From contig CAZPME010000002.1 of assembly GCA_964587885.1 (NCBI GenBank), positions 1-64,000 on the forward strand: DNA of 64,000 bases, given 5' to 3'. The notes beneath the pieces are model-generated. The model searched no databases. It had not been told where the DNA came from and was given only the letters and a program-made list of their open reading frames with translations. Made by a program: the position numbers and the translations under genes. Source of the DNA: UBA60 sp964587885 (lineage in GTDB: Archaea; Thermoplasmatota; Poseidoniia; Poseidoniales; Poseidoniaceae). Shown one piece after another: positions 42,895-54,310 of this stretch; position 1 is the first letter of the stretch; every line of letters begins with the position of its first letter.

Positions 42895-44190
42895 ATGCTA
42901 TCGTCGATTATTGATAATGTTGAATCGCAAGGGAATTGGGTGATGATTGGATTCAGCATAGTGATTCTATTTGTGGCATTATTAGTGGCAAAATATGTCA
43001 TTGCTCGACCATGGTATCGTTTTGCTAAATCAACGGCAGCAGAATGGGACGACTTATTATTCGATTCATTTTCTAAGAGATTATATTTCTTTGTAATTAC
43101 AGGAATTTCTAATCTATCAGTAAATTGGATTAGTGGCGAAGGGAGTGAACTTTCTACAACCTTAGCTCCTGTTTTCGCAGCAACATATATTCTTCTCTCT
43201 ACTTCACTTGCCAGCGTCATTGTGAAATATCTAACGCCTGTTATTACAGAGCATTTTTCCAAGAAATCAAGTGTGACAGTTTCGGGTAGAAATCCGCTAA
43301 TTTCGTTCTTTTTGCGGTCGATTATTTGGTTCGCTGGTTTGAATATAATGTTGATGGAAATAGGTCTAGATCTTTCTGGAGCCCTTGCATCTCTCGCAGT
43401 CTTTTCATTGATACTTGGTATTGCAATGCAGCAGACCATTGGTAACATCATGAACTCATTTATGCTAGCAATTGACCGACCATTTGAGGAAGGAGACCGC
43501 ATTGAGGTCGATGGGGTACAAGGTTCTGTAGTTTCAGTTGGAGTATTATCTACAAAGATACTGACTTATGAAGAAACTCTAGTGGTGATTCCTAATAACA
43601 AGTTAATTGAAACTACACTAATAAATCATGCTCGTGGTGGTGGCGATGGTAAAGCACGTAGAATCTCATCAGTCATTGAAATTGGTGTTGACTATCGCGA
43701 AGATATCGACCACGTGAAGTACACGCTACTTGAATTAGCAAAGAGATGCCCATACGTAATTGCAGAGCCAAGTCCAAGAGTACTGTTAACAGAATTAGGT
43801 GATTTCGCAAAGACTTTCAAAGTAATCAGTTGGGTTGAAGACTATACTGATGAATGGGTTGCCAGAGATTGGTTACTCAAAGAAATCGACGAGAAATTTT
43901 CTGAAGAGGGAATCATCATACCTTATCCAATAGCAGTAGAATTGTCAGAAATGGCTGGTGGGGATGACACTGACAGAATGAAGGCTAGGCGCCAAAGCGC
44001 ATCAAAGGTTAAGATGGCCGAGGTCGAAGATAAAATGCGTCAAGAGCGTGAGGATGCAAAGAATCGACTTGAAGAAATTGAGAAATTATTGCAGCAGTCT
44101 TCAACGGAAAAGAAAGAAATGCCCGAACTTGAAGATGAAAAGAGGGCTTTGGAGAATACTTTAGCGATGCATGAAGTAGATGACGACTGA
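42895..44190 (+). CDS. MscS-family mechanosensitive channel
   Basis: A 431-residue small-conductance mechanosensitive channel. N-terminal helices lead to the pore-lining Gly/Ala-rich TM3 (about 160-190, LSGALASLAVFSLILG then AMQQTIGNIM). The MscS beta domain follows (FEEGDRIEVDGVQGSV, then VVIPNNKLIE), and a mixed alpha-beta C-terminal region. The last ~75 residues are a charged coiled coil beyond the core family. It relieves osmotic downshock. GGTGA lies a few bases before ATG 42895; the longer open frame (from 42790) would overlap the nrdA end and is not conserved. Confidence 0.92.
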   Translation: MLSSIIDNVESQGNWVMIGFSIVILFVALLVAKYVIARPWYRFAKSTAAEWDDLLFDSFSKRLYFFVITGISNLSVNWISGEGSELSTTLAPVFAATYILLSTSLASVIVKYLTPVITEHFSKKSSVTVSGRNPLISFFLRSIIWFAGLNIMLMEIGLDLSGALASLAVFSLILGIAMQQTIGNIMNSFMLAIDRPFEEGDRIEVDGVQGSVVSVGVLSTKILTYEETLVVIPNNKLIETTLINHARGGGDGKARRISSVIEIGVDYREDIDHVKYTLLELAKRCPYVIAEPSPRVLLTELGDFAKTFKVISWVEDYTDEWVARDWLLKEIDEKFSEEGIIIPYPIAVELSEMAGGDDTDRMKARRQSASKVKMAEVEDKMRQEREDAKNRLEEIEKLLQQSSTEKKEMPELEDEKRALENTLAMHEVDDD

Positions 44191-44250
44191 TATTTGACAT
44201 CGCTTTGAAGCGGCTTGAGAATATTATTGCACACTTATGTTTGTGAAAGT

Positions 44251-44257
44251 AATATAA
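44251..44257 (+). promoter_or_regulatory. TATA-like box of the giant surface-protein gene
   Basis: AATATAA is centred ~26 nt before the ATG at 44280, predicting a transcript that starts at the start codon. The surrounding 44191-44279 region is AT-rich and has no other assignable signal. Confidence 0.5.
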
Positions 44258-44279
44258 CTTCTTTTGCATTGGATTAGTC

Positions 44280-47200
44280 ATGGCTTCTGCCAATCCTCGC
44301 ATAGCCTTGTTTATTGCAGGTTTGATGCTACTGATTAGCCAGACTCCTCTAATGCAGAATATTTTCCAATCACCATATGAAAATGAACAAGTTCTCGACG
44401 GACTTGATGCAGCGTTTAACAGCGTTGAAATTTCACCCAGTTCCACGACTGTAACGCTAACCAACAATACAGCAATGGCACCAATTACATTCAATTGGTC
44501 AGAAGTCTTGAACGGTTCAACCACTACAATCCACAATTCCAGTACCCAACACAAAGCATTCACGTTTTTGGATGCAGCAATAGATTCCAATGACAAGATT
44601 CATCTTTCCTATTTTGACACAAGCACTGATAGCCTAATTTATGCCACTGACAAATCTGGATCTTGGACTGTTCAAGTCATTGACAATGGTTCTACGAACA
44701 ATTACAAAACTGGAGAGAACACCGCAATAGCGGTCGATTCGAACGACAATATTCACATTTCGTATACTAATCTAAGTTCTAAAGATGTCATGTATGCCAC
44801 AGATTCTAGTGGTTCTTGGTCCACGACTGCAATCGCTTCAATAAATTCTATATGGATAACTTGGTCACACTGCCAAACTTCAATTGCGATTGATTCCAAT
44901 GATGATGTGCATGTTGCACACCATATTGATTGTGGAAGTGCTTCTGCGAAATTAGGTTACACAACCAATGTAGGTGGCACATGGGCGACGACAGTTGTTG
45001 GTGCCAGCGGCCCTGACCTTGTCCATGGCCATAATGATATTGTAATCGATTCGAATGACAAAGTTCACATCGCTTATGCCTACGGTACAGGCCTAAATTA
45101 CACAACCAACCAGAACGGTACATGGGAAAATGAAGTCGTTCCAGGTACTCCGCAATCTCAAAATAGATACGAATATATCACCATGGCCATCGATTCAAAT
45201 GATAACTTACATGTCGCAATGGCCAAGGCGTCGAACAATTGGAGATTATATTATGCGAATAACGTGGGGGGAACATGGGTCGTGGATAAAACCTCCTCGG
45301 GTTTCGGCGGATGTGGCGTAGGTGGTTCGAATTCATGTGGCCGATATACCTCGATAGCCACTGATTCAAATGACATTGTTCACATCACTGACCAATATAT
45401 GGGCTTACGAAAACTACGGTATCATACGAATGCAGCAGGAACATGGGCGACCACCGAATACACTAACAACGGGCCTACTACAGGCTATGGACTCGGCTTT
45501 GAAACAGCCATAGTCATCGATTCGAATGATGATATACAAATCATCAGTGGTAATAGAATTGACAATTATGATTCTATTGTGGCCGTCTATCAACAGGGCT
45601 CTGGACCTAACTATGGTAATACGACTTACAACGGCAACGGAACTTCGTGGATGGTTGCTGATATCAATGGCGGAGGGGGGTCTGATTATATTATGAATCC
45701 AATAGTCGTTGGAACCCGATGTTACTTCAGAGCTGATGATGGAACAAACGGAGATGAGTTATGGGCATATGAGGCTACCAACAATTCCTCTTGGATGGTT
45801 GCTGACATCTGGAATGGTTTTGATAGTGACCCTGCAGGGTTGCTCGCAGTAGGCACTCGTATATTCTTCAGTGCGAATGATGGACATGCTCAAAACGGAA
45901 CTGAGTTATGGGCACATGAGATGACTAACGATTCTACTTGGATGGTTGCTGACATCAATAATGGAAGTCACAGTTATGCCTCTCCTTCTGCTGCAATAGG
46001 TACCCGCTTATTTTTCTCTGCGGATGATGGAATACATGGAACTGAGTTATGGGCACATGAGATGACTAACGATACTACTTGGATGGTTGCTGACATCAAT
46101 AATGGAAGCGACGATTCGTATGCTGGTTCAGACGGAATAGCAGTAGGATCTCGTTATTACTTCAATGCGAATAATGGAAATTCTTCAGGTAGTAATGGAG
46201 ATTTATGGGTATATGAGATGAACAATGAAACAATGTGGAACCTTACAGATTCAAGAGCACCCTCATACGGCCCGCTGAATCCGGCAGAATTCCATTTAGT
46301 GGGTTCTAGGATTTACTTCAAGGGATATTCCGAGGATTATATAAATATTTGGGCTCATGAGACAACCAATGATACAACATGGAAAGCAACTGATGCTGAA
46401 ACTGATGACCTCTGGCCGAATTTTATGATGGCATATAATCAGCCCCAGAAACTCACGAACGTTGATTCAAAAATATTATTCATAATTATAAATTCGACCT
46501 CAACCTCACTATGGATTCATGATACAACCAATGATACAACATGGAATTCCGGCTTAATCGACTTAGATTCGTATGTTCCGCAAAGCCCGTTTGCACATAT
46601 CGGTTCGCGAATATTCTTCCGAATAGATAATGGCTCTGTTGAAAGCAATCGATTGGGGGCGTTTGAAATTAGCAACGAAACATCATGGATTGTTGATGAT
46701 GTCTCTGGTCCGTCTTATATTCGTGTGATTGGCGCACAACTTATCTTCCAAGGTTCTTTGGATGGTGGTTCTGCATTATGGATGCATGACCCGATTGGAG
46801 TAACAGTCAGCGGACCAAATAATGGCCCAGTCACAAATGCAACCTGTGAAATTTCACCTACTCTTCCTGCTGGAATCGTTCTTGACCAAGGAACCTGTAC
46901 AATCAGTGGAACACCAACTGTAACACAATCTGCTACAACTTACACTCTTTGGGCTAACGAATCAGGATTCTCGTCAACAGCCACTGTAAATATTACCATT
47001 GAAAGTGGAGACCCTGTTATTTCACCTGCTTCTACAACTGTAACGCTTACCAACAACACAGCAATGAATCCGATCACATACAACTGGATAGGCGGATCAG
47101 GCAGCGTAGGCAGTTCGGGCGGCAACGGCACAGCTTGGATGGTTTCTGATATCAAAAGTGGGGCTGGGGCCAGTAGTACCCCCATGATCTATATGTCGGT

Positions 47201-50200
47201 GTTAGTTGGTGACACAATCTACTTCGATGCCGATATCTATACCGATCGCCAACTGTGGGCGCATGATACCTCAAACTCTTCGACTTGGCAGGTGACTCAA
47301 ATTGCAGGAGGGAACATCTACCCCGGACAATACATGGAGATTCTAGTCGGTGATACAATCTACTTCAGTGCGAAGAGCTCAAGCGGCGGCGGCGGCCACG
47401 AACTGTGGGCGCATGATACCTCAAACTCTTCGACTTGGCAGGTGGCTGAGATTCGCAGTGGGTATGCAGACAGTAACCCCGGTGAATACATGCAAATTTT
47501 AGTCGGTGATACAATCTACTTCAGTGCGAATAATGGAATCAACGGCACTGAATTGTGGGCGCATGATACCTCAAACTCTTCAACTTGGATGGTTGATGAT
47601 ATCCGCAGTGGGTCACTTGGCTGTGATCCCGGTGAATACATGCAAATTTTAGTCGGTGATACAATCTACTTTAATGCACAAAGGGGATCTACCGATGAGC
47701 ACGAAGTTTGGGCGCATGATACCTCAAACTCCTCAACTTGGCAGGTGACTAATATCAACAGTGGGTCACGAGCAACCCCTGGATTTTACATGGATATTCT
47801 AGTCGGTGATACAATCTACTTCAGTGCGAATGATGGAAGCAGCAGCCACGAACTGTGGGCGCATGATACCTCAAACTCTTCAACTTGGATGGTTGATGAT
47901 ATCAACAGCGGGACACACAGTAACCCCGGACGATTTATGACGTTTTTAGTCGGTGATACACTCTACTTCAGTGCCGATGATGGAGTCGACGGAAACGAAT
48001 TGTGGGCGCATGATACCTCAAACTCCTCAACTTGGCAGGTTGCTGATATCAACACCGGGACAGACGGCAGTTGGAGCCACCTCACTTTGGGGGGTATCTT
48101 GGATACTTTAGTCGGTGATACACTGTACTTCAGGGCGGATGATGGAAACGACGGCTACGAACTGTGGGCGCATGACACCTCAAACTCTTCAACTTGGCAG
48201 GTGGCTGATATCAACACCGCCGCCGACAGTAATCCCGGATATTACATGGACAATTTAGTCGGTGACACACTCTACTTCAGTGCGGATGATGGAAGCAGCG
48301 GCAACGAACTGTGGGCGCATGACACCTCAAACTCTTCAACTTGGATGGTTGATGATATCAACAGCGGGCCAGACAGCAGCTTACTCGGATCGGGGATAAA
48401 CTTGGGTGTGGTTGCAGGTGATGCACTGTACTTCAGGTCGAATGATGGAAGCAACGGCGACGAACTGTGGGCTGTTGGCTCAGGTAGCGGCTCAGGCGGA
48501 CCAAGCAATGGCCCAGTCACAAGCGCAACCTGTGAAATCTCACCTACTCTTCCTGCTGGAATCACTCTCACTCAAGGAACCTGTACCATCAGTGGAACAC
48601 CAACGGTTGTCCAGAACGGCACAATTTACACTCTCTGGGTTAACGATTCTGGTATTTCAGATTCAGCGATTGTGAATATCACAATTGAAAGTGAAGACCC
48701 TATTATTTCACCTGCTTCTACAACCGTCTCGCTTACCAACAACACAGCAATGAATCCGATTACATACAATTGGACGGGGGGTTTAGGTGATGGTGCAGGA
48801 GTGCCAAATGACGGCCCAGTAACAAATGCAACCTGTGAAATCTCACCTACTCTTCCTGCTGGAATCAATCTCACTCAAGGAAACTGTACCATTGATGGAA
48901 CACCAACGGTTGTTCAGAACGGCACAACTTACACTCTTTGGGTAAACGATTCTGGTGTTTCTGATTCTACAGAAATAAACATAACAATCGAAGAATTGGT
49001 TCTCAATCCGCCTGAAATTTCTCCTGCATCAATCTCTGTGGAGTTGACTAATGGTACCGCAATGACGCCAATTGAATTTACCAATAGCGGCGGGGTAATC
49101 GTTACTTGGCAAGTAGACCCTGCACTTCCAGATGGCTTATCAATCGCTGCAGATGGTGCTATTAGCGGCACACCTACAGCCGTACAAAATATCACAAATT
49201 ACACAGTTTGGGCGAACAATACCGATGGGGAGAACTCATCGGTTGTCTCAATAACCATCAATGAGAAGATTCCAGAGATTGCCTACACATCACCTGTAGT
49301 AGTCACTCAATATTGGCTAATGACGCCGATTGTCCCTACAAATACAGGGGGGGCTGCTGATACTTGGGAGATTTCTCCGGAATTATCCCCAGGGCTAATT
49401 TTCAACACTGAAGATGGAACGATTAGTGGGACTCCTACTACAGTTGAAGGCGTAATTTCCTATAACATATGGGCTAACAATACTGGTGGTTCTGATTTTA
49501 CAACTCAACTTATTACTGTGGAAGTTGCCCCTGATGGTTTGTCAACATCCTCTGAAAATATCACATTGGTAAGAGATGGTACAATGATGCCATGGTACTT
49601 CATTTACACTGGTGCTGATATCACTTCATGGGAAATCACTCCGGACCTACCTTCAGGATTAATTTTTGATGTCGTTAATAATTCAATTATCGGCACACCA
49701 ACAGAAGTGATGGCAGCTACAAACTTTACCATTTGGGCTAATACTAGTGTATTCAATGAAAGCATTATTGTCAGTATTGAAGTTCTGGAAGATACTGATG
49801 GAGATGGTATGCCAGACAGTTTGGGTGATCATACCAATACTGGATTAACAGAAGACTTGGATGATGATGCTGACGGAATTTCTGATGTTGCAGAGGGCCT
49901 TTCTGATCCAATCACCGAATCATTACTGCCAGACACTGATGGAGATGGTGTCTGTGATGGTCCTAACAATGTCACCATCCGCGGCGTTGATATCTGTATT
50001 GGAGGCCCAGACCACTTCCCGACCGACCCTGCTGCAGATACTGATACCGATGGTGATGGCGACCCTGATAGTGTGAGGGATGGCTTCGATACGAATCTGA
50101 CCGAGGACCTTGATGATGATAACGATGGACTTCCTGATGAAAACGAGACCGCTGAAACTTCAATCACAGATTCCCTACTTCCCGATACCGATGGCGATGG

Positions 50201-52312
50201 CGTTTGTGATGGTTCAATTAATGTCACAATTCGCGGCGTTGATATCTGTACTGGCGGCCCCGATGCATTTCCAAATGACCCTGCGGCTGTTATTGATACC
50301 GATGGTGACGGCAAGCCTGATGAGTTGCATGGAATCTCTACTACTGGATTGATTGAGGATCTTGAGGATGATGGCGATGGTGCCTCTGACATCGCCGAGA
50401 TTGAGAATGGGACTGACCCGAAAGACCCACTCGATTTCCCCACCGAAGATAGTGACCTTGACGGTTGGACCGATGCTCAAGAGGACTTCTGTGGTACAGA
50501 TATGTTCGATAATACTAGTGTGCCTTCTGACCATGATGAAGACAAATGGTGTGATTCCGATGACCCAGACGACGATAATGATGGGTGGTTTGACGTTAAT
50601 GAAACGGCTTGTGGAACCGACCCTCTCGATAATGCCAGTGTCCCAATTGATGAGAATGAGAATGGGATCTGTGATAGTCTTGAGAGTGAAATCCAAGAGG
50701 ATGATGAAAAGGGTGGATTCCCATGGTGGCTATGTTCACTAATCTTCCTTGTGTTAATTGTCATCCTACCATTTTTGTTGCGATTGAAAGATGATGCAAT
50801 GCCAGAGAATACTACCGTAAATCCAGAAGTCGCAGGTACAGGTATTTTTGATGACCCATTTATTCTTACTCCGGTTGAAGGCATTAGCCATGGTGAAAGT
50901 ATTCTCAGTGAGGAGACTATTACTGTCATTAATATGGCTTCTAACTTGAAGGTACACATTATTGACTTGAATGAGGAAGGTAATGGTCAGAGAATCGCGA
51001 TGGTGGATGAAGGTAGTGACGAAGCCGAAGATGACGATGAAGCCGAAGATGACGATGAAGCCGAAGACAACGATGAAGCCGAAGACAACGACGAAAATGA
51101 AGATGAAGAAGCAGAAAGGGTTGCTATGATAGTCGCCACTGAAGATGGAACTATGAATTTCCGTTTATCCTTCAACGATAGTTCCAAATTAACTCCTAGT
51201 GGTGAGACTTACGAATCTTTACTCAAGGTTGGGCATAATTCTGTCTACTTCAAGTGGGATGTTTCAATTAAGTCTGACTCAAAAAAGAAGGTTGCTAAGT
51301 CAAAGACTGAGAAAAAGAAGACTGCGAAAGCAGAGGAAAAGGCTGCTGAGGCAGAAGCAAGAGCCGCTGAGGCTGAGGCTGAGGCTGAAGGCAAGGTAAA
51401 ACAGGCTGAGGCTGAGGCAAAGAAGGCTGCGAAAGCAGAGGAAAAGGCTGCGAAAGCAGAGGAAAAGGCTGCGAAAGCAGAANNNNNNNNNNNNNNNNNN
51501 NNNNNNNNNNNNNNNNNNNNNNNNNNNNNNNNNNNNNNNNNNNNNNNNNNNNNNNNNNNNNNNNNNNNNNNNNNNNNNNNNNTGCGAAAGCAGAGGAAAA
51601 GGCTGCGAAAGCAGAGGAAAAGGCTGCGAAAGCAGAAGCCAGAGCTGTCGAGGCTGAGGCAAAGAAGGTTGCGAAAGCAGAGGAAAAGGCTGCTGAGGCA
51701 GAAGCAAGAGCCGCTGAGGCTGAGGCAGAAGGTAAGGCAAAACAGGCTGAGGCTGAGGCACGAGTTGCAGAAGCAGAAGCAAGAGCCGCCGAGGCAGAAG
51801 CACAGGCAAAAGCCGCCGAGGCTGAGGCTGAAGGTAAGGTAAAGCAGGCAGAGGCTGAGGCACGAGTTGCAGAAGCAGAAGCAAAAGCCACTCAGGCAGA
51901 AGCAGAAGCAAGAGCGGCCGAGGCAGAAGCAGAAGCAAGAGCGGCCGAGGCAGAAGCAGAAGCAAGAGCGGCTGAGGCTGAGGCTAAGGCCAAGAAATCG
52001 GCTGAGTCACTAACTGATGCTGAAAAGAAGATGGCGGAATTAGAACGCGTGAAAGCAAATGCTGCTAAGATTGATTTCAGCACAATGGGTGTTGCAACAA
52101 TTTCCGATAAGGATGATCTACAAGTCATCAAGGGAATTGGACCATTCCTTGAAGAGAAACTTAATGCCTTGGGTATATACACTTACAAACAGATTTCTAG
52201 GATGTCGAGTGAACTTGAAGAACAAGTCAATATTGCCATAGAATTCTTCCCAGGGCGTGTGAAACGTGACCAGTGGGTCAACCAATGCAAGGCAATACTC
52301 AATGAGGATTGA
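44280..52312 (+). CDS. Giant surface protein: beta-propellers, Ig-like domains, TSP3 repeats, TM, coiled coil, HhH
   Basis: Reads as one gene of roughly 2,680 codons plus an unknown number in the N gap at 51483-51582. A signal-like segment (about 6-22) leads to seven IDSNDxxH repeats (about 100-430), then eight LWxxE/D repeats (about 453-840), then nine near-identical ELWAHDTSNSSTW repeats (about 950-1404). Ig-like (He_PIG-type) domains with LPAG...SGTPT flank and follow. Acidic DTDGDG thrombospondin-3-like repeats cover about 1836-2140. One TM is at about 2148-2168, then an acidic domain, a long Ala/Glu/Lys coil and a C-terminal helix-hairpin-helix (VIKGIGPFLEEKLNALGI). Reading frame differs by two across the gap because the N count is arbitrary. 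Many N-glycosylation sequons. Confidence 0.85.
47240..48480 (+). repeat. Nine tandem near-identical propeller-blade repeats
   Basis: The DNA unit containing GTGGGCGCATGATACCTC, encoding LWAHDTS, recurs at about 47256, 47405, 47555, 47710, 47855, 48003, 48165 and 48312, with a truncated ninth copy near 48466. Spacing is 147-162 bp, always a multiple of three. Bases are nearly identical between copies, which implies recent duplication or gene conversion. The preceding eight-repeat set (45640-46800) is more diverged at DNA level. Confidence 0.85.
51320..52010 (+). repeat. Ala/Glu/Lys coiled-coil coding repeats around the assembly gap
   Basis: Short units such as GCGAAAGCAGAGGAAAAGG and GAGGCAGAAGCAAGAGC repeat in tandem on both sides of the N gap, encoding AKAEEKA and AEAEARA heptad-like stretches. 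A TolA-like extended helix is expected. The repeats probably caused the assembly break. Confidence 0.85.
51483..51582. other. Assembly gap of 100 N
   Basis: Exactly 100 N, the conventional placeholder for unknown length. It lies inside the AKAEEKA repeats. Joining the flanks with 100 bases breaks the reading frame; a length differing by one or two modulo three restores it into the C-terminal HhH domain ending at 52312. Confidence 0.98.
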
Positions 52313-52395
52313 GTTCCTAGCCCTTTACTTTGCATGGTTTTAGGCGAGTTTTCAACACCTGAAAAGTTCAATAATCCCGATGTCGATGGGTTATC

Positions 52396-52851
52396 ATGGC
52401 GGAGAACACAGTGCGGGGAAGTGAAATCGTCCAACAATTGGGCGGTCGCGACCTAAATGATGATGGCGTAGTCATCAATTTAGCCATTGTAGGGTCGAGT
52501 CGTTTCTACGATTTTTCAGCAATAGAAGACCGAATCGATGATTGGGTAGAAGAGAATGGCTGGCCAGATTTAATCCTACTAGGTGGAGCGAGTGGTGTCG
52601 ACTATTTGGCCGAGCGTTGGGCTGATAACAACAATATTCCTATCGCGGTTTTTCATGAAAAATGGCAGAACCCACGCGGCGGATTAGTTGATGCTGGGCG
52701 CGTCGAAGCTCCGAATACCTTGACTGTAGCACTGATTGAATCAGCAACTCATGTGCTTGCATTTCCAAGTAAAACAAGTAAATGGACAACTATAACTTGT
52801 GAATTGGCCCAAGAAAAAGGTCGGCATGTGACCATTTCACCATTGGATTAA
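52396..52851 (+). CDS. DUF2493/YspA-like SLOG family protein
   Basis: A 151-residue Rossmann-like protein: INLAIVGSSRFYDFSAIEDRI at about 27-47, LLGGASGVDYLAERWADNNNI and the late TITCELAQEKGR helix. This is the DUF2493/YspA branch of the SLOG superfamily, whose members may bind nucleotides or nucleotide-derived ligands. The usual second-half RN motif is not evident. Some SLOG proteins act in defence or signalling, but nothing nearby (no nuclease, TIR or effector) supports that here. It appears to be a single gene, convergent with lpd. Confidence 0.85.
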   Translation: MAENTVRGSEIVQQLGGRDLNDDGVVINLAIVGSSRFYDFSAIEDRIDDWVEENGWPDLILLGGASGVDYLAERWADNNNIPIAVFHEKWQNPRGGLVDAGRVEAPNTLTVALIESATHVLAFPSKTSKWTTITCELAQEKGRHVTISPLD

Positions 52852-52873
52852 TCCGAAGCAGTCTAGTTATCAA

Positions 52874-54301
52874 CTAATTGCTGTGAATGGCTTTTCCTAG
52901 TGTTGCTAGAACTCCTTCGTGGAATGATTCACTCATGGTTGGATGGGCATGGATGGTGTGAGAGATATCATCTAGAACCGCACCCATTTCCAAAGCGAGA
53001 GCAAATTCTCCTGATAATTCACTGACATGACTGCCCACGCATTGGATTCCAAGAATTATTTCATCAGACTTATTGGCGACAACTCGCACGAATCCACCGG
53101 TTTTTTCGGCTTCCATGGTTAGTGCACGTCCATTAGCGGCGAGGGGGAATTTCCCAATCACGATTTCGTGTCCAGCCGCAATTGCCTCATCTGGGGTCAA
53201 GCCAACGGTGACGATTTCAGGTTCTGTAAAGACGATTGCAGGTATGGCCACAGGGTCGAAGACTCTCTTTTTACCAGCAATAATTTCTGCTACCATCTCG
53301 CCTTGAGCACTAGCTTTGTGGGCGAGAAGAGGTTCTCCGGCAAGGTCGCCGATAGCAAATACGCCATTCATATTGGTGCGACATTGGTCATCAATGGCGA
53401 CAAATCTGCCTGAATCATCCATTTTCACTCCCATCTCTTCCAAACCCCAACCTTTGGTATTGGGGGAACGTCCAACGGTTACCAGAACTTTGTCGAAGGT
53501 TTCGGTTATTGAATCACCATCTTTGTTTTTCCAAGTCATTTCGACCGATCCATCCGCAATCTTTGCATCTTGTGCCAAGCAATTGGTATGAATCGTTACT
53601 TTGTGCTTCTTTAACCACCGTTCCAGAGGTCGACGTAATTCGGCATCGAAAATCGCCATCACGCTGTCTAATCCTTCAATTACAGTGACTTTACTACCCA
53701 TTTTGGTTAGTGCACAGCCCAATTCAAGACCGATGTATCCCCCACCGATTATGGCGACGTTCTCCGGTAATTCTTCCAAGTCAAGTGCGCCGGTTGAAGA
53801 GATAATCTGTTTCTCATCAAACTTCATGAATGGTAATTCAATCGCCTTTGAGCCAGTCGCAAGAATCACATTTTCAGCGGTAATTCGAGCAATATCATTA
53901 CCTTCGGAATCAGTCACACTGCATGTTTTCCCATCGCTAAATTCGGCCCAGCCTTTGACTAATTTAACTCCGGCATTTTTGAGTAATGCTTCAACTCCTT
54001 TGTTGAGTTTGTTAACGATACCATCTTTCCAATCGACTAAGGCCTTCATGTCGAGAGTAACCTCGCCACTTATCGACATCCCCATGTGCCCTCCTTGATG
54101 CTGACCAAGCGCCGCAAAGCGCTCAGCGGCATGAATCATCGCTTTGGAAGGAATACAGCCGCGAATAAGGCAAGTTCCACCGCATTTATCGGCTTCCACA
54201 ATTACTGTACTTAGGCCAAGTTGGCCGGCTCTAATTGCCGCTACATAACCTCCGGGTCCAGCCCCGACAACCAGTACTTGGCAATCTATATTCTCGGACA
54301 T
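52874..54301 (-). CDS. lpdA: Dihydrolipoyl dehydrogenase (E3)
   Basis: A 475-residue flavoprotein disulfide reductase. FAD-binding VVGAGPGGYVAA is at about 11-22. The redox pair is C44/C49 in GGTCLIRGCIPSK. NAD binding uses AIIGGGYIGLELG, and the C-terminal HAHPTMSES supplies the catalytic His-Glu. It reoxidises dihydrolipoamide on E2 using NAD. It is the last gene of the lipA-E1-E2-E3 operon, nine bases after E2. Confidence 0.96.
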   Translation of the reverse strand: MSENIDCQVLVVGAGPGGYVAAIRAGQLGLSTVIVEADKCGGTCLIRGCIPSKAMIHAAERFAALGQHQGGHMGMSISGEVTLDMKALVDWKDGIVNKLNKGVEALLKNAGVKLVKGWAEFSDGKTCSVTDSEGNDIARITAENVILATGSKAIELPFMKFDEKQIISSTGALDLEELPENVAIIGGGYIGLELGCALTKMGSKVTVIEGLDSVMAIFDAELRRPLERWLKKHKVTIHTNCLAQDAKIADGSVEMTWKNKDGDSITETFDKVLVTVGRSPNTKGWGLEEMGVKMDDSGRFVAIDDQCRTNMNGVFAIGDLAGEPLLAHKASAQGEMVAEIIAGKKRVFDPVAIPAIVFTEPEIVTVGLTPDEAIAAGHEIVIGKFPLAANGRALTMEAEKTGGFVRVVANKSDEIILGIQCVGSHVSELSGEFALALEMGAVLDDISHTIHAHPTMSESFHEGVLATLGKAIHSN

Positions 54302-54310
54302 TGCGATCCC

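Noticed and set aside
49829..50443. Minus-strand 204-codon frame rich in Ser/Pro
   Set aside because: It is the antisense shadow of the DTDGDG repeats; the Ser/Pro composition follows from the Asp/Gly codons on the other strand.
51295..51965. Leu/Arg/Pro-rich or Ala/Ser-rich frames around the N gap
   Set aside because: These are alternate-frame readings of the AKAEEKA repeats and run through the N block.
52031..52312. Separate small HhH protein gene
   Set aside because: Same frame as the uninterrupted Ala/Glu coil downstream of the gap; no promoter or ribosome site. Treated as the C-terminus of the giant gene.
52396..52851. SLOG protein as part of a nucleotide-signalling defence system
   Set aside because: No effector, nuclease, cyclase or TIR gene is adjacent; neighbours are a surface protein and housekeeping metabolism.
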